Of a stretch of DNA of 64,000 nt, positions 36,028 to 45,400 are shown one piece after another; position 1 is the first letter of the stretch; each line of letters opens with the position of its first letter. The DNA comes from GH45 sp046704385. Its GTDB lineage: Bacteria > Bacteroidota > Bacteroidia > Bacteroidales > SZUA-534. The stretch lies in contig JBJKSB010000022.1 in assembly GCA_046704385.1 (NCBI GenBank), positions 1 through 64,000 of the forward strand, read 5' to 3'. Under the pieces are notes generated by a model. The model ran no database searches. It saw only the letters and a program-made list of their open reading frames with translations, and had not been told where the DNA came from. A program made the translations under genes and the position numbers.

Positions 36028-38232
36028 ATGAAAGCATTTACAGCAAAGGAAAAGAAGGAAATTATAAAAGAATTTAACAGCCTGCTAAAAATTGCGAATG
36101 TTGAAAACAAAAGCGAACAGCACGAATTAATAAGCAGAGCTTTTAAAATTGCTTACGAAGCACATGCCAACATGCGTCGCAAGTCAGGCGAACCCTATAT
36201 TTACCATCCCATAGCTGTAGCAAAAATTGTGGTTAACGAAATCGGGCTTGGAACAAAATCTATTGTTGCATCGCTATTACACGATGTTGTTGAGGACACC
36301 GATATTACTATTGAAGATATTCATCGCCAGTTTGGAGATAAAATAGCCAATATTGTTGCCGGATTAACCAAAATATCAGGAGTTTTTAATAACCGGTCGG
36401 ACCTTCAGGCCGAAAACTTCAGAAAAATTTTGATGACCATGACCGATGATTTAAGGGTAATCATAATAAAGCTGGCCGATCGCCTGCATAATATGCGTAC
36501 CCTTGATTCGATGCCTCCCAACAAACAAATGAAAATTGCTGGAGAAACCCTTTTTATCTATGCTCCGCTGGCGCATCGGATGGGACTTTATGCTGTTAAA
36601 TCGGAGCTGGAGGATTTATGCCTTAAATACCTCCACCCAAACGATTATCAAAAAATTGAAAGCCTGATTAAAGAAACCGAAAAAAAACGGTTGACCTATA
36701 TTAACCGCTTTGCACTTCCGATTACCAGCAGGTTGACCGATGAAGGTTTTGAATTCGAGATAAACGGCAGACCCAAAAGTATCTATTCCATCTGGAATAA
36801 AATGGAAACCAAAAAAATTACTTTCGAGGAAATTTTCGATCTTTTTGCTATCCGAATCATCTTTAATCCCAAAAAGGATGTCCCGGAAAAAACCCAGTGC
36901 TGGAACATTTATTCCATAATTACGGATATGTATATTCCCCGATCCGACAGGATCAGAGACTGGGTAAGTCAGCCTAAAACCAATGGTTACGAAGCTTTAC
37001 ATGCAACAGTTATGGGTCCGGGTGGTAAGTGGGTTGAGGTACAAATCCGTTCGAGTCGGATGAACGAAATTGCAGAACGCGGATATGCTGCACACTGGAA
37101 ATATAAAGGATTATCACAGCAGGAAAGTGAACTCGACCGATGGATAAAAGAAATAAGGGAAATGCTGGAAGACCCCAAATCGGATGCCTTTGAATTTCTG
37201 GACGAGTTTAAAATGAACCTGTTTACATCCGAAATAATGGTTTTTACTCCTAAAGGCGATATTGTAACCCTGCCCGCTGAGGCAACAGCACTCGATTTTG
37301 CTTTTTATATCCACTCCGAAGTTGGTTTTCATTCTGTTGGTGCCAAGGTAAATCATAAACTGGTGCCATTAAATCATAAACTGGAAGGGGGCGATCAAAT
37401 TGAAATTATAACATCCGATAAGCAACTACCCGATATTAGCTGGCTAAATTTTGTTACTACGGTTAAAGCCAAAACCAAACTAAAAAATGTATCGCGCGAA
37501 CAACGAAAAAAAATTGCCGCCGAGGGGAAAATTCATCTCGAATACTTGTTGATGGAACTCAATATTCAACCCAACTCAAACATTTTCCGCAAACTTTATA
37601 ACTATTTCAATACACGCAACAAAGAGGAACTTTATTTTAAAATAGGAGATGTTAAACTTGACCGCGAAACCTTGCAGAAAATTCTGAAAAAACGATCGCT
37701 AAATAAATATGTAAAATTCTGGGGTATCGAAAAACAAGATACCACTGATGCTGTTAAAAAATTCGATAAATCAAAACCCCTGGTTGTTGACGATAATACC
37801 CGAAATTATATTATAGCTCCTTGCTGCAACCCTATTCCCGGTGACGATGTAATCGGATACAAAGCCTCTGACGACGAAGTAATAATCCATTCAAGTTCCT
37901 GCCCCACTGCCATTAAATTAAATTCAAGCGAAAGCCAGCATGTGGCCAAAGTGGAGTGGACAAGCCAAAAACTATTGGCCTTTTTAGGGAGAATATCGGT
38001 AAAAGGAATTGATAATATTGGCATAGTAAGCGACGTAACTACCGTAATTTCGAAAGAACTCAACGCAAACATGCGCTCCATTAACTTTGAATCGCACGAT
38101 GGCATTTTTGAAGGAGCCATTGATGTTTACGTTCATAACACCAACGACCTGAATAACCTTATTATGAATATCGGTAAAATTAAGGGGATTTCACAGGTTT
38201 CACGCGAGGAAATAAAAGAAGAAACCGAATAA
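36028..38232 (+). CDS. spoT: RelA/SpoT-family bifunctional (p)ppGpp synthetase/hydrolase
   Basis: 734 aa, the single long RSH of the window. Domains in order: HD hydrolase (SLLHDVVEDTDI, and KLADRLHNMRTLDSMP), synthetase (RPKSIYSIWNKM, FAIRIIF, TNGYEALHATV and VEVQIRSSRMNEIAERG), TGS (VFTPKGDIVTLPAEATALDF), a zinc-finger-like segment (IIAPCCNPIPGDDVIGY) and a C-terminal ACT domain. The HD motif is intact, so both activities are likely. The following order fur then purA is common in Bacteroidota. A CCTCGAAG hairpin follows the stop. Confidence 0.95.
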   Translation: MKAFTAKEKKEIIKEFNSLLKIANVENKSEQHELISRAFKIAYEAHANMRRKSGEPYIYHPIAVAKIVVNEIGLGTKSIVASLLHDVVEDTDITIEDIHRQFGDKIANIVAGLTKISGVFNNRSDLQAENFRKILMTMTDDLRVIIIKLADRLHNMRTLDSMPPNKQMKIAGETLFIYAPLAHRMGLYAVKSELEDLCLKYLHPNDYQKIESLIKETEKKRLTYINRFALPITSRLTDEGFEFEINGRPKSIYSIWNKMETKKITFEEIFDLFAIRIIFNPKKDVPEKTQCWNIYSIITDMYIPRSDRIRDWVSQPKTNGYEALHATVMGPGGKWVEVQIRSSRMNEIAERGYAAHWKYKGLSQQESELDRWIKEIREMLEDPKSDAFEFLDEFKMNLFTSEIMVFTPKGDIVTLPAEATALDFAFYIHSEVGFHSVGAKVNHKLVPLNHKLEGGDQIEIITSDKQLPDISWLNFVTTVKAKTKLKNVSREQRKKIAAEGKIHLEYLLMELNIQPNSNIFRKLYNYFNTRNKEELYFKIGDVKLDRETLQKILKKRSLNKYVKFWGIEKQDTTDAVKKFDKSKPLVVDDNTRNYIIAPCCNPIPGDDVIGYKASDDEVIIHSSSCPTAIKLNSSESQHVAKVEWTSQKLLAFLGRISVKGIDNIGIVSDVTTVISKELNANMRSINFESHDGIFEGAIDVYVHNTNDLNNLIMNIGKIKGISQVSREEIKEETE

Positions 38233-38255
38233 AGAAAATTTTTAAAGTTAAGGAA

Positions 38256-38276
38256 CCTCGAAGCAAACCTTCGAGG
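38256..38276 (+). terminator. Hairpin after spoT
   Basis: CCTCGAAG (38256-38263), a 5-nt loop, CTTCGAGG (38269-38276). It lies 23 bp after the stop; the following AATTGTT is only weakly T-rich, so termination may be partial. Confidence 0.5.
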
Positions 38277-38362
38277 AATTGTTATGATTAAATTATTTTG
38301 AAACAATCTAAATAAATAAAAATAATTTTTATTTTTGAAGGTTTATTTTTAGTAATACATTT

Positions 38363-38848
38363 ATGAATGCTAAAAAAGCGCAACCGGAAATAATTGATCC
38401 CATTGCTGAAAAAGTAAAAAGCATTTTTACACGATATCTTAGCAAAAATGGTCACCGAAAAACTCCTGAGCGGTTTGCTATTCTTGATGAAATATACTGC
38501 CAGAAGGGGCATTTTGATATTGAAACCCTGTACATTTACATGAAGAATAAAAATTACAGGGTAAGCCGGGCCACGCTTTATAACACCATTGATATATTAC
38601 TGGAATGCAACCTGGTTATAAAACACCAATTTGGGAAAAATATAGCCCAGTTTGAAAAGGCTTATAACTGTGCACCGCACGACCATCTTATTTGCACCAA
38701 TTGTGGTTCAGTTACCGAATTTTGCGATGCCCGGGTTGACGATATTGAAGAGCGTGCAGCAAAGCAACATGGATTTGAACTATCGTATCACGCTTTGTAT
38801 TGTTACGGTATCTGTAAAAACTGCCAAAAAATTCTGTCCAAAGAATAA
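38363..38848 (+). CDS. Fur-family metal-dependent transcriptional regulator
   Basis: 161 aa. An N-terminal winged helix (KTPERFAILDEIYCQKGHFDIETLYIYM, VSRATLYNTIDILLECNLV) precedes a dimerisation domain with a structural zinc site: C-T-N-C-G and C-K-N-C-Q, plus APHDHLIC. Whether it senses iron, zinc or peroxide cannot be read from sequence. A TATTTTTG -7-like box lies at 38330-38337. It lies between spoT and purA. Confidence 0.93.
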   Translation: MNAKKAQPEIIDPIAEKVKSIFTRYLSKNGHRKTPERFAILDEIYCQKGHFDIETLYIYMKNKNYRVSRATLYNTIDILLECNLVIKHQFGKNIAQFEKAYNCAPHDHLICTNCGSVTEFCDARVDDIEERAAKQHGFELSYHALYCYGICKNCQKILSKE

Positions 38849-38877
38849 ATCAGGCTTAATCGATCCAATTTATTATA

Positions 38878-38909
38878 AATCAATCAATTAACATATTGAT
38901 TTTTTTTTT
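38878..38909 (+). terminator. Intrinsic terminator after the Fur-family gene
   Basis: AATCAAT (38878-38884), a 10-nt loop, ATTGATT (38895-38901), then a run of T to 38909. The stem is AT-rich but the U-tract is long. Confidence 0.65.
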
Positions 38910-39029
38910 CATAACTAATTGTGGCTTATCAAGGTCAATGCAAAAAATATTAGTAAATTCGGGGCTGGAATTTTTCCACCATTAATTTATTAATAATCAG
39001 GTATAAACCTGTAAAAACTATGTGAAATA

Positions 39030-40295
39030 ATGAAGGTTGATGTACTGTTAGGGCTTCAATGGGGTGACGAAGGAAAAGGAAAAATTGTTGATGTACTAAC
39101 TCCCGAATATAATGTGATTACCCGATTTCAGGGCGGAGCCAATGCCGGCCACAGTCTTGAATTCAATAATACCAAACATGTGTTGCATTTAATCCCTTCC
39201 GGGATTTTTCATGATGGTGCCATTAATATAATTGGTAATGGTGTGGTTTTGGATCCTGCCATTTTCAAAATTGAAGTTGAAAAGCTTAAACAAATTAATA
39301 TTAATGTTAAGGAACGGTTACACATTGCAAAAAAGGCCAGTTTGATTGTCCCTACCCATAAAATACTGGATGGTGCCATGGAAGAAGCCAAAGGCGACAG
39401 CAAAATCGGATCGACCTTAAAAGGAATTGGACCAGCTTATACGGATAAAATTGGGCGTCAGGCATTGAAAGTTGGTGATATTCTACTTCCTGATTTTATG
39501 GACCGGTATAACCACTTAAAACAACAACACCTGAAAACCCTGACCCTGTATGATTTTGATTACAGCCTTGATGAAATGGAAAAAGCATGGTTTGAAGGTA
39601 TTGAACTTATTAAAACCTTTAAACTGGTTGAGTGCGAACATGAAATTAATAGTTATATAAATCAGAACCAGACTAAAATTCTTGCTGAAGGTGCCCAGGG
39701 ATCGTTGCTGGACATTGATTACGGATCGTACCCGTTTGTAACCTCTTCAAATACCGTTTGTGCAGGTGCCTGTACCGGTATGGGAATTGCACCTTCAAAA
39801 ATAGGTGAAGTTAAAGGTATTTTTAAAGCTTATTGTACACGCGTGGGTTCAGGCCCGTTCCCAACGGAACTTTTTGATGAAACCGGACAAAAACTTCGCG
39901 ACGTAGGTCACGAGTATGGAAGCACAACCGGAAGACCACGACGTTGTGGCTGGCTTGATTTGGTTGCTTTAAAATACAGTATCATGATAAACGGGGTAAC
40001 CGAACTTATCATGACCAAAGCAGATGTGCTGGATAGTTTTGAAACTATAAAAGTTGCTGTTGCCTATAAAGTAAATGGTATTGAACAGGATTATTTCCCT
40101 TACAATATTGAACAGGGAATTGAACCCGTTTACCTCGAATTTAAAGGCTGGAAATGCGACATTACCTGTAAAAATTCAGAAGCCGACCTCCCCACAGAAC
40201 TAATGGATTATGTAAAATTCATAGAAAATGAGACAGGTGTGCCGGTAAAAATAGTATCGGTTGGCCCCGACAGGGATGCTACTATTATGAGATAG
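39030..40295 (+). CDS. purA: Adenylosuccinate synthetase
   Basis: 421 aa, normal length. It converts IMP, aspartate and GTP to adenylosuccinate in AMP synthesis (cytoplasm). Visible motifs are LQWGDEGKGKIVD (GTP loop and catalytic Asp), RFQGGANAGHSL, GSTLKGIGPAYTDKIGR, EGAQGSLLDIDYGSYPFVTSSN, RVGSGPFPTEL and GSTTGRPRRCGWLDL. No anomaly. Confidence 0.97.
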   Translation: MKVDVLLGLQWGDEGKGKIVDVLTPEYNVITRFQGGANAGHSLEFNNTKHVLHLIPSGIFHDGAINIIGNGVVLDPAIFKIEVEKLKQININVKERLHIAKKASLIVPTHKILDGAMEEAKGDSKIGSTLKGIGPAYTDKIGRQALKVGDILLPDFMDRYNHLKQQHLKTLTLYDFDYSLDEMEKAWFEGIELIKTFKLVECEHEINSYINQNQTKILAEGAQGSLLDIDYGSYPFVTSSNTVCAGACTGMGIAPSKIGEVKGIFKAYCTRVGSGPFPTELFDETGQKLRDVGHEYGSTTGRPRRCGWLDLVALKYSIMINGVTELIMTKADVLDSFETIKVAVAYKVNGIEQDYFPYNIEQGIEPVYLEFKGWKCDITCKNSEADLPTELMDYVKFIENETGVPVKIVSVGPDRDATIMR

Positions 40296-40341
40296 AAGAT
40301 ATTTTAAGATAAAAAAGGGTTTACAAAAAGGATCGGAATCA

Positions 40342-40440
40342 GTCATTGCGAACGAAGTGAAGCAATCTTTATTATTTAATAATTAAAAGATTGCTTTTCC
40401 GAAATAATCGGAACAGGCTGTCGTACCTCCTCGCAATGAC
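40342..40440. repeat. Nested inverted-repeat element
   Basis: Outer arms GTCATTGCGA (40342-40351) and TCGCAATGAC (40431-40440) are perfect. Inner arms AAGCAATCTTT (40360-40370) and AAAGATTGCTT (40386-40396) are also perfect. A third copy of the short palindrome (TTCCGA-x-TCGGAA, 40397-40417) lies in the right arm. The CATTGCGAg-GAAGCAATCTTT layout resembles a palindromic repeat common in environmental bacterial genomes (recollection). It fills most of the purA-to-40482 gap. Confidence 0.7.
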
Positions 40441-40481
40441 AAGCTAATTTTCTTTTTGTACACCCTTGTTTTAAACATTCC

Positions 40482-41060
40482 TTATTTTGAGGAGTTCAGA
40501 GCATTTGCCAGGGCTTCAGCTTCTTTTTCATTACTTATACCGTTAATCAACGCTGCCCCATTATCAATTTTACCATTTACCATGGGTAACGAATATACCT
40601 GATTATCAATGATAAAAGCAATGTTTCGCCCACGATTGAACTCAATAAATTCGGCCCATTTTTTAGCCCCGGCCATAGTAAAATGTATTTCGACCGTTTT
40701 AGCTCTGTTTTTTGCTTTGAGAATATCAGTGTTGTTAATGGCAGCTACGGGATTTAATGCAGCAATAGCTTTATAATTGCCATCAGGATCAACAGTCTGA
40801 GCCGTTTCACAAAGCATAACCAAATCATTTTGCTGTTTTAATGAATCGTCTTTGGGCAGGTACCCCACAATACATCCCATAGTATCTTTTTCAAATAACA
40901 TTGAAGTATCGGTTATCCCTGATATAAATCCTTCCGGAAGTTCAGTCAGCCTTTGTGTGGCATAAATTCCAAATTTAACAGGTTTTACCTGGCTTTTTTC
41001 TGTATGATGGCACGATGCCAGTAACAAAATTGCAATAATTAGAAAATTATAAGTTTTCAT
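40482..41060 (-). CDS. Lipoprotein with a SecDF P1-head-like domain
   Basis: 192 aa. The signal peptide ends in a lipobox (ILLLASC, Cys16). Residues about 120-190 (KTVEIHFTMAGAKKWAEFIE, IAFIIDNQVYSLPMVNGKI, GISNEKEAEALANAL) match the head subdomain of the periplasmic P1 loop of SecDF. Here it stands alone, without the SecDF membrane parts. The ATG overlaps the stop of the regulator gene by 4 bp (ATGA), so it is translationally coupled, third in the operon. Function unknown. Confidence 0.75.
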   Translation of the reverse strand: MKTYNFLIIAILLLASCHHTEKSQVKPVKFGIYATQRLTELPEGFISGITDTSMLFEKDTMGCIVGYLPKDDSLKQQNDLVMLCETAQTVDPDGNYKAIAALNPVAAINNTDILKAKNRAKTVEIHFTMAGAKKWAEFIEFNRGRNIAFIIDNQVYSLPMVNGKIDNGAALINGISNEKEAEALANALNSSK

Positions 41061-41386
41061 TTGCTTTGTTTTTTATTTTTCTTCTGTTTTTTCTTATTCT
41101 TAAACTCTTTGAAATATCCTGAAATCGATTCAACATATTCACCGTAAACTTTGACACCTAAATCAGTAATCCTGCAAGTAGTTAAAGGATAATTCCCTTT
41201 AAAGGATTTATTGATTTCAATATAACCAGCCTCCTTCAATTTATTTAACTGAAAACTCATATTCCCTTTGGTTGTATTGATATTCTCAAGCAAATAACTG
41301 AATTCCGCCGATTTAACCCCAATGAGCACCGACATTATTGAAAGGCGCACCTGGGAATGTAACAAAGGATCAAGATCGTTAAACAT
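41057..41386 (-). CDS. Winged-helix transcriptional regulator (HTH_34/MarR-like)
   Basis: 109 aa from the ATG at 41386. Upstream in-frame starts would read back into the preceding gene. The fold is HTH_34-like: DPLLHSQVRLSIMSVL, EFSYLLENINTTKGNMSFQL (recognition helix), then the wing EAGYIEINKSFKGNYPLTTC and a dimerisation helix with a Lys-rich tail (KNKKKQKKNKKQS). It starts 1 bp after the stop of the membrane-protein gene and overlaps the lipoprotein gene. It is the likely ligand of the 38-bp palindrome upstream of the operon (inference). Confidence 0.85.
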   Translation of the reverse strand: MFNDLDPLLHSQVRLSIMSVLIGVKSAEFSYLLENINTTKGNMSFQLNKLKEAGYIEINKSFKGNYPLTTCRITDLGVKVYGEYVESISGYFKEFKNKKKQKKNKKQSK

Positions 41387-41387
41387 G

Positions 41388-41999
41388 TTATGAATTCCTT
41401 TTAAAATATAAGATGTGTCCGGGTACAACCAGGGCAACAAACCAGGCAATAGCATCAATCAGCATCTGGTCGCGCAAAGCCAGATACGAACACAGATAAG
41501 CCAACAACAAATAAATTACTGCCCCTATCACAATTATTCTGAACTGAAGGATAATGCCCGTAGCAGAAAGAGCTAATGCAATCAACACCATAAACAGTGG
41601 ATGCTGAAGTGTAAAATTAACCTCATGGGTTACATTTGCCAGAATCAGGTTTACCGTTACCATGCAAACAAATAACGATATCCAGATATAACGCAACGAT
41701 ATACCTACATAGGTTCTTACCTTTTTGTTTTGCTTAAGTGTATAATAAACTGTATAGGCCAAAGCCAGTAATGGTAACAAAACTCCAAGCAGATTAATAA
41801 ATGCATGAACATTTCTTGGCAAAAAAAGAATCTCTTTAAGATAAGAGCTGAAGTAATTGATAAACATGGCATAACCCCAGACCATAAACAGGATTCCGTC
41901 ACTTTTTAGTTTTCGCTGCGAAACCTGGATCATGTCCCTGATCACCTGCAAAGACTGTTCTTCTGTGAACATTTCTTCTTGATTATTAACTGTTTCCAT
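41388..41999 (-). CDS. Integral membrane protein of unknown function
   Basis: 203 aa. A soluble, acidic N-terminus of about 35 residues (METVNNQEEMFTEEQSLQVI) precedes about six transmembrane helices, from LFMVWGYAMFINYF to the C-terminal WFVALVVPGHILYF. No known motif. It is the first gene of a three-gene operon with the winged-helix regulator and the SecDF-head lipoprotein, so it may be the sensory or target membrane component (inference). Confidence 0.75.
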   Translation of the reverse strand: METVNNQEEMFTEEQSLQVIRDMIQVSQRKLKSDGILFMVWGYAMFINYFSSYLKEILFLPRNVHAFINLLGVLLPLLALAYTVYYTLKQNKKVRTYVGISLRYIWISLFVCMVTVNLILANVTHEVNFTLQHPLFMVLIALALSATGIILQFRIIVIGAVIYLLLAYLCSYLALRDQMLIDAIAWFVALVVPGHILYFKRNS

Positions 42000-42025
42000 A
42001 GAATATTATTTTGCAAATAAAACTA

Positions 42026-42063
42026 GTTTGTATTACAAACTTAATTAAGTTTGTAATACAAAC
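42026..42063. promoter_or_regulatory. Perfect 38-bp palindrome, probable operator of the regulator operon
   Basis: Two 15-bp dyads, GTTTGTATTACAAAC (42026-42040) and GTTTGTAATACAAAC (42049-42063), flank TTAATTAA; together they make a perfect 38-bp palindrome. It starts 27 bp upstream of the ATG at 41999. The two dyads have centres 23 bp apart, near two helical turns, which suits cooperative binding of two dimers. A separate 14-bp palindrome (CCCCTGATCAGGGG, 42113-42126) lies further upstream in otherwise empty DNA up to 42239. Confidence 0.75.
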
Positions 42064-42239
42064 CAAATATTTCATTAAATTTATTTTGTACAGGCTTAAA
42101 TTTTATCATTCCCCCCTGATCAGGGGAGAATAAGCGGAACCTCAAATTGCTCTGCCGCTGAAGCTTGTGTTACCACTACGCTTAATCAACGGCAACACAC
42201 GATTGGCTCAACAGACAAGCCTTTGAGGAATTCTTTTAA

Positions 42240-45221
42240 CTAAAAGTTTATTAATTGTGAAGGGTTAAATGTGTTCAGATTAATTGTAAAACGAATTCGT
42301 TCAGTATATTTTGGGAACATATCATTAGTAATATCCTGTAAATCAACTGATGTAATTAATGGTAAATATACCTCAAAGCCATTAGCTACAATGAATTTTA
42401 CGCCTCCCTCCCATGCATAATTCGGTAAGGTGCTATATCCAGGGACAGGTTGAGTATTTCCAAAAGTTGCAAAATTGGCATAAATTTTAAAAGGCAATGC
42501 CTTTGGAATAAATGGAATGGATGAACTGATATTTAAAGATAATAGCCATTCATCCGTCCTTCCAAAAGGAGTATAGGTAGTAAAGCCTCCCTGATCGGGC
42601 ACAAATTGATTAGATAGGAATGTTCCGTTTACAGGATTTTCAAACCTGCCAAAAAACAAAGAATTATAAGTATAGTCGTCAATACCGCTGGTTCCGCTCA
42701 GGTTGATGTAATATAACGGTGATAAATCCTTTGTCTTATAAAGGAATGTTCCACCATAGAGTCTAAAATCGACTGATTTAGCTTTTGTATAAATAATTTT
42801 ATAGGTGCCTTCAACTTCAGTTTTCACAAAATTTTTATTTAACTGAGCACCAGCTTTAACAGTGTATGGATAAAAAGTTCGATAGTTTTTATATGAATAA
42901 ATGATACTATAAAATGTGTTTAAACCTGGCAATTTATTATTAAGTATATCCTCAATATTACTTGCTGCTACCGTGTTCAAATACAAATGATTATAAATTT
43001 TATCTCTTTCAACCTTATTTCTGAATAAGAAATCAGCGGTTAATTTATAACGTTGAAAATTTGAACCTTGTTTAGGTTCATATGCGTACTGCATAGCTGA
43101 TAACTTCAGCTTTATATTCTTTATACCAGCATTATAAGGCATTATGTTATAAGCAAAAACAGCAGATCCTGCCAGGTCATTGGCTCCAAATGCAAACATG
43201 GGAACCACCTGGTATTCAAATTTACTTCGAGGTACCAGCGCACTATAAAAAGCAGCACCCAACATATACTTATCGTAATTATTCCATCCCATAGCAGGAA
43301 TAAAATTGATCCTGGTTTTCTCACTATTTTCAACTACACCAGCAAACCTGAAACTCAGCGGTTCCACTTTTTTAAAAATCCCATGAGTCCTTTCTGTATT
43401 GTTGCTCCTGAAAAATTCAGTCATATCCCAATCCGGATCAATAACAACTTTATTAGCCTGACTTAAATCAGCTTCAAAACTCTTTTTACCATTAAAACCC
43501 GGGTACCAGACATTTAACAAGGTATCAGAACCTTTGAAAGCCACAACTTTTAACGGACCGGGAATCATCCCCTTGTTCTTAATGGTAAATCCTGATTCAT
43601 TGGCACTCACTATTTTGTAATCTTCCTTTTTAGTGGTTTGTAATAAGTCATCGAAAATCCACGATAAATCCTCACCAGTGCCTTGCTCAAAAGCTTTTCT
43701 CAAATCTTCAGGATAAGGATGTTTGAATTTCCATTCTTCATAAAACGATCTGAAAATTTCATTAAACTTATCTTCGCCCAAATAGTCCATGAGGTAATTA
43801 AAAATATCGGATACCTTTTTATATATTATATTACCATAATTGTTGCTTGTATATAATGAAGCAGTTAACGAAGCCGGCTGATCGCTATTCTGCCTGGCAG
43901 AGAATAAATAAGAAAGTTCATCAAATTGTTTATAGCGTATTTTATCGAATTCAAAAAAATGTGCCAGCTTATCTTTACCAAGCATTTTTGAGATTCCGTC
44001 ATTTTCCCCATACTTGTCTTGCATATATCTGGACTCGCAAAACGAGTTCAATCCCTCATCCATCCAGGCATAATCGCGTTCGTTAAAACCTAAGACACCG
44101 TACAACCAGTTATGCCCAACCTCATGCATTATAACTATTTCAAGCTCCCGGGCCGTACCTGAATTACCGATAACCGTGATATTAGGATATTCCATCCCTG
44201 CACCAGCAGTTAATGCTGAATGAACAGCGGTGCAATTATTATAAGGATAATCGCCCATATATCTCGAATAATATAACAGGGCATCATCAATATATTCCAA
44301 AGCATTTTTCCATAAGTTGGCCTGGCTATTAAGAAACATCAACCAGGTGGTTACTTTTCTTCCGGAAGCAGGCAGAATCTGTTCCCCTTTTAGAACATTG
44401 AAACGCTTATCGGCAAACCATGCAAAATCATGCACCTTGTTCTGTTTATACCGAATGGTTTTTAATTCGTTTGATGATTTTGGGAATGAATTATCTTTTA
44501 AATCAAAGGTATCTATGGCAGCCGTTTTTGTAGCTAAATCGCATAGCCATTTATATTCATCCTTATTTTGCAAATCGCCGGTAGCGCCGACAATATAGTT
44601 TTTGGGTAAAGTAATCGATACATCAAACGAACCAAATTCAGAATAAAATTCTCCCTGGTTTAAATATGGTATGGGATGCCAGCCATATCTATCATAAACT
44701 GCCGGTTTTGGATACCACTGAGTCATTTGGTATGATTGTCCTATATGTCCCAACCGCGATGTAACTCCTTTGGGTATTTTAACATGAAATGGTGTTGTAA
44801 TAACAATACTGTCACCCGGTTGCAATGGTTTGTCGAGTGTAATTTTGCAAATATCAATATTCTGATCAGCGTATTCCCAGTTTACTTTTTGGTGATTCAC
44901 TTCAAAATCTAATGAATCAATATATCCTTGTAACTCCGGTTGTTTAAATAATTTACTCCATCTTTCTTCCAAAAGCTGCTTTGCCAATGCTGTTTTATTA
45001 TTTTTATAGGCATTGGGCCATAAATGAAAATAGAGGAACTGTAAAGCATCAGGTGAATTATTTTTATAAACAACAGTTTCAAACGCAGAAAGCTCATGGG
45101 TTTTGTCGTTAAGCTTAACATTTATGGTATAACTAACATGCTGTTGAAAATATTTTTCACCGAAAACACTATTTACTGATAATCCAAATAATATCAGACA
45201 AATAAAAAAGAGATATTTCAT
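42240..45221 (-). CDS. M1-family metallopeptidase with a beta-barrel-like C-terminal half
   Basis: 993 aa from the ATG at 45221, which gives a good signal peptide (MKYLFFICLILFGLSVNSVF); the longer frame adds 17 residues. The substrate-anchoring GAGMEYP motif and the zinc motif H366-E367-V-G-H370 with E389 (HExxHx18E) are intact. After the peptidase domain (to about 600) about 370 residues form aromatic-rich alternating strands ending in Phe, typical of an outer-membrane barrel. That suggests a surface or outer-membrane peptidase. Downstream lies only repeat-like DNA. Confidence 0.85.
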   Translation of the reverse strand: MKYLFFICLILFGLSVNSVFGEKYFQQHVSYTINVKLNDKTHELSAFETVVYKNNSPDALQFLYFHLWPNAYKNNKTALAKQLLEERWSKLFKQPELQGYIDSLDFEVNHQKVNWEYADQNIDICKITLDKPLQPGDSIVITTPFHVKIPKGVTSRLGHIGQSYQMTQWYPKPAVYDRYGWHPIPYLNQGEFYSEFGSFDVSITLPKNYIVGATGDLQNKDEYKWLCDLATKTAAIDTFDLKDNSFPKSSNELKTIRYKQNKVHDFAWFADKRFNVLKGEQILPASGRKVTTWLMFLNSQANLWKNALEYIDDALLYYSRYMGDYPYNNCTAVHSALTAGAGMEYPNITVIGNSGTARELEIVIMHEVGHNWLYGVLGFNERDYAWMDEGLNSFCESRYMQDKYGENDGISKMLGKDKLAHFFEFDKIRYKQFDELSYLFSARQNSDQPASLTASLYTSNNYGNIIYKKVSDIFNYLMDYLGEDKFNEIFRSFYEEWKFKHPYPEDLRKAFEQGTGEDLSWIFDDLLQTTKKEDYKIVSANESGFTIKNKGMIPGPLKVVAFKGSDTLLNVWYPGFNGKKSFEADLSQANKVVIDPDWDMTEFFRSNNTERTHGIFKKVEPLSFRFAGVVENSEKTRINFIPAMGWNNYDKYMLGAAFYSALVPRSKFEYQVVPMFAFGANDLAGSAVFAYNIMPYNAGIKNIKLKLSAMQYAYEPKQGSNFQRYKLTADFLFRNKVERDKIYNHLYLNTVAASNIEDILNNKLPGLNTFYSIIYSYKNYRTFYPYTVKAGAQLNKNFVKTEVEGTYKIIYTKAKSVDFRLYGGTFLYKTKDLSPLYYINLSGTSGIDDYTYNSLFFGRFENPVNGTFLSNQFVPDQGGFTTYTPFGRTDEWLLSLNISSSIPFIPKALPFKIYANFATFGNTQPVPGYSTLPNYAWEGGVKFIVANGFEVYLPLITSVDLQDITNDMFPKYTERIRFTINLNTFNPSQLINF

Positions 45222-45314
45222 TTTATGCCGTATAGTTAAAAGGTTTGTTATTGAACAAAGTGCAAGTAACAAATAAGTTTTTAATTATCCTTGCTTAATA
45301 CAATTAAATAAAAT

Positions 45315-45342
45315 CCCCGGTTTGCCTATAGACAAACCGGGG
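45315..45342 (-). terminator. Intrinsic terminator of the LVIVD lipoprotein gene
   Basis: CCCCGGTTTG (45315-45324), 8-nt loop, CAAACCGGGG (45333-45342): a perfect 10-bp stem. On the minus strand it is followed by ATTTTATTT, as expected for the gene ending at 45401. Confidence 0.8.
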
Positions 45343-45400
45343 GAATAACAACACTTAATAAATGAGTTTCTATTAACCTGAGTGATTAATTACGTGTAAA

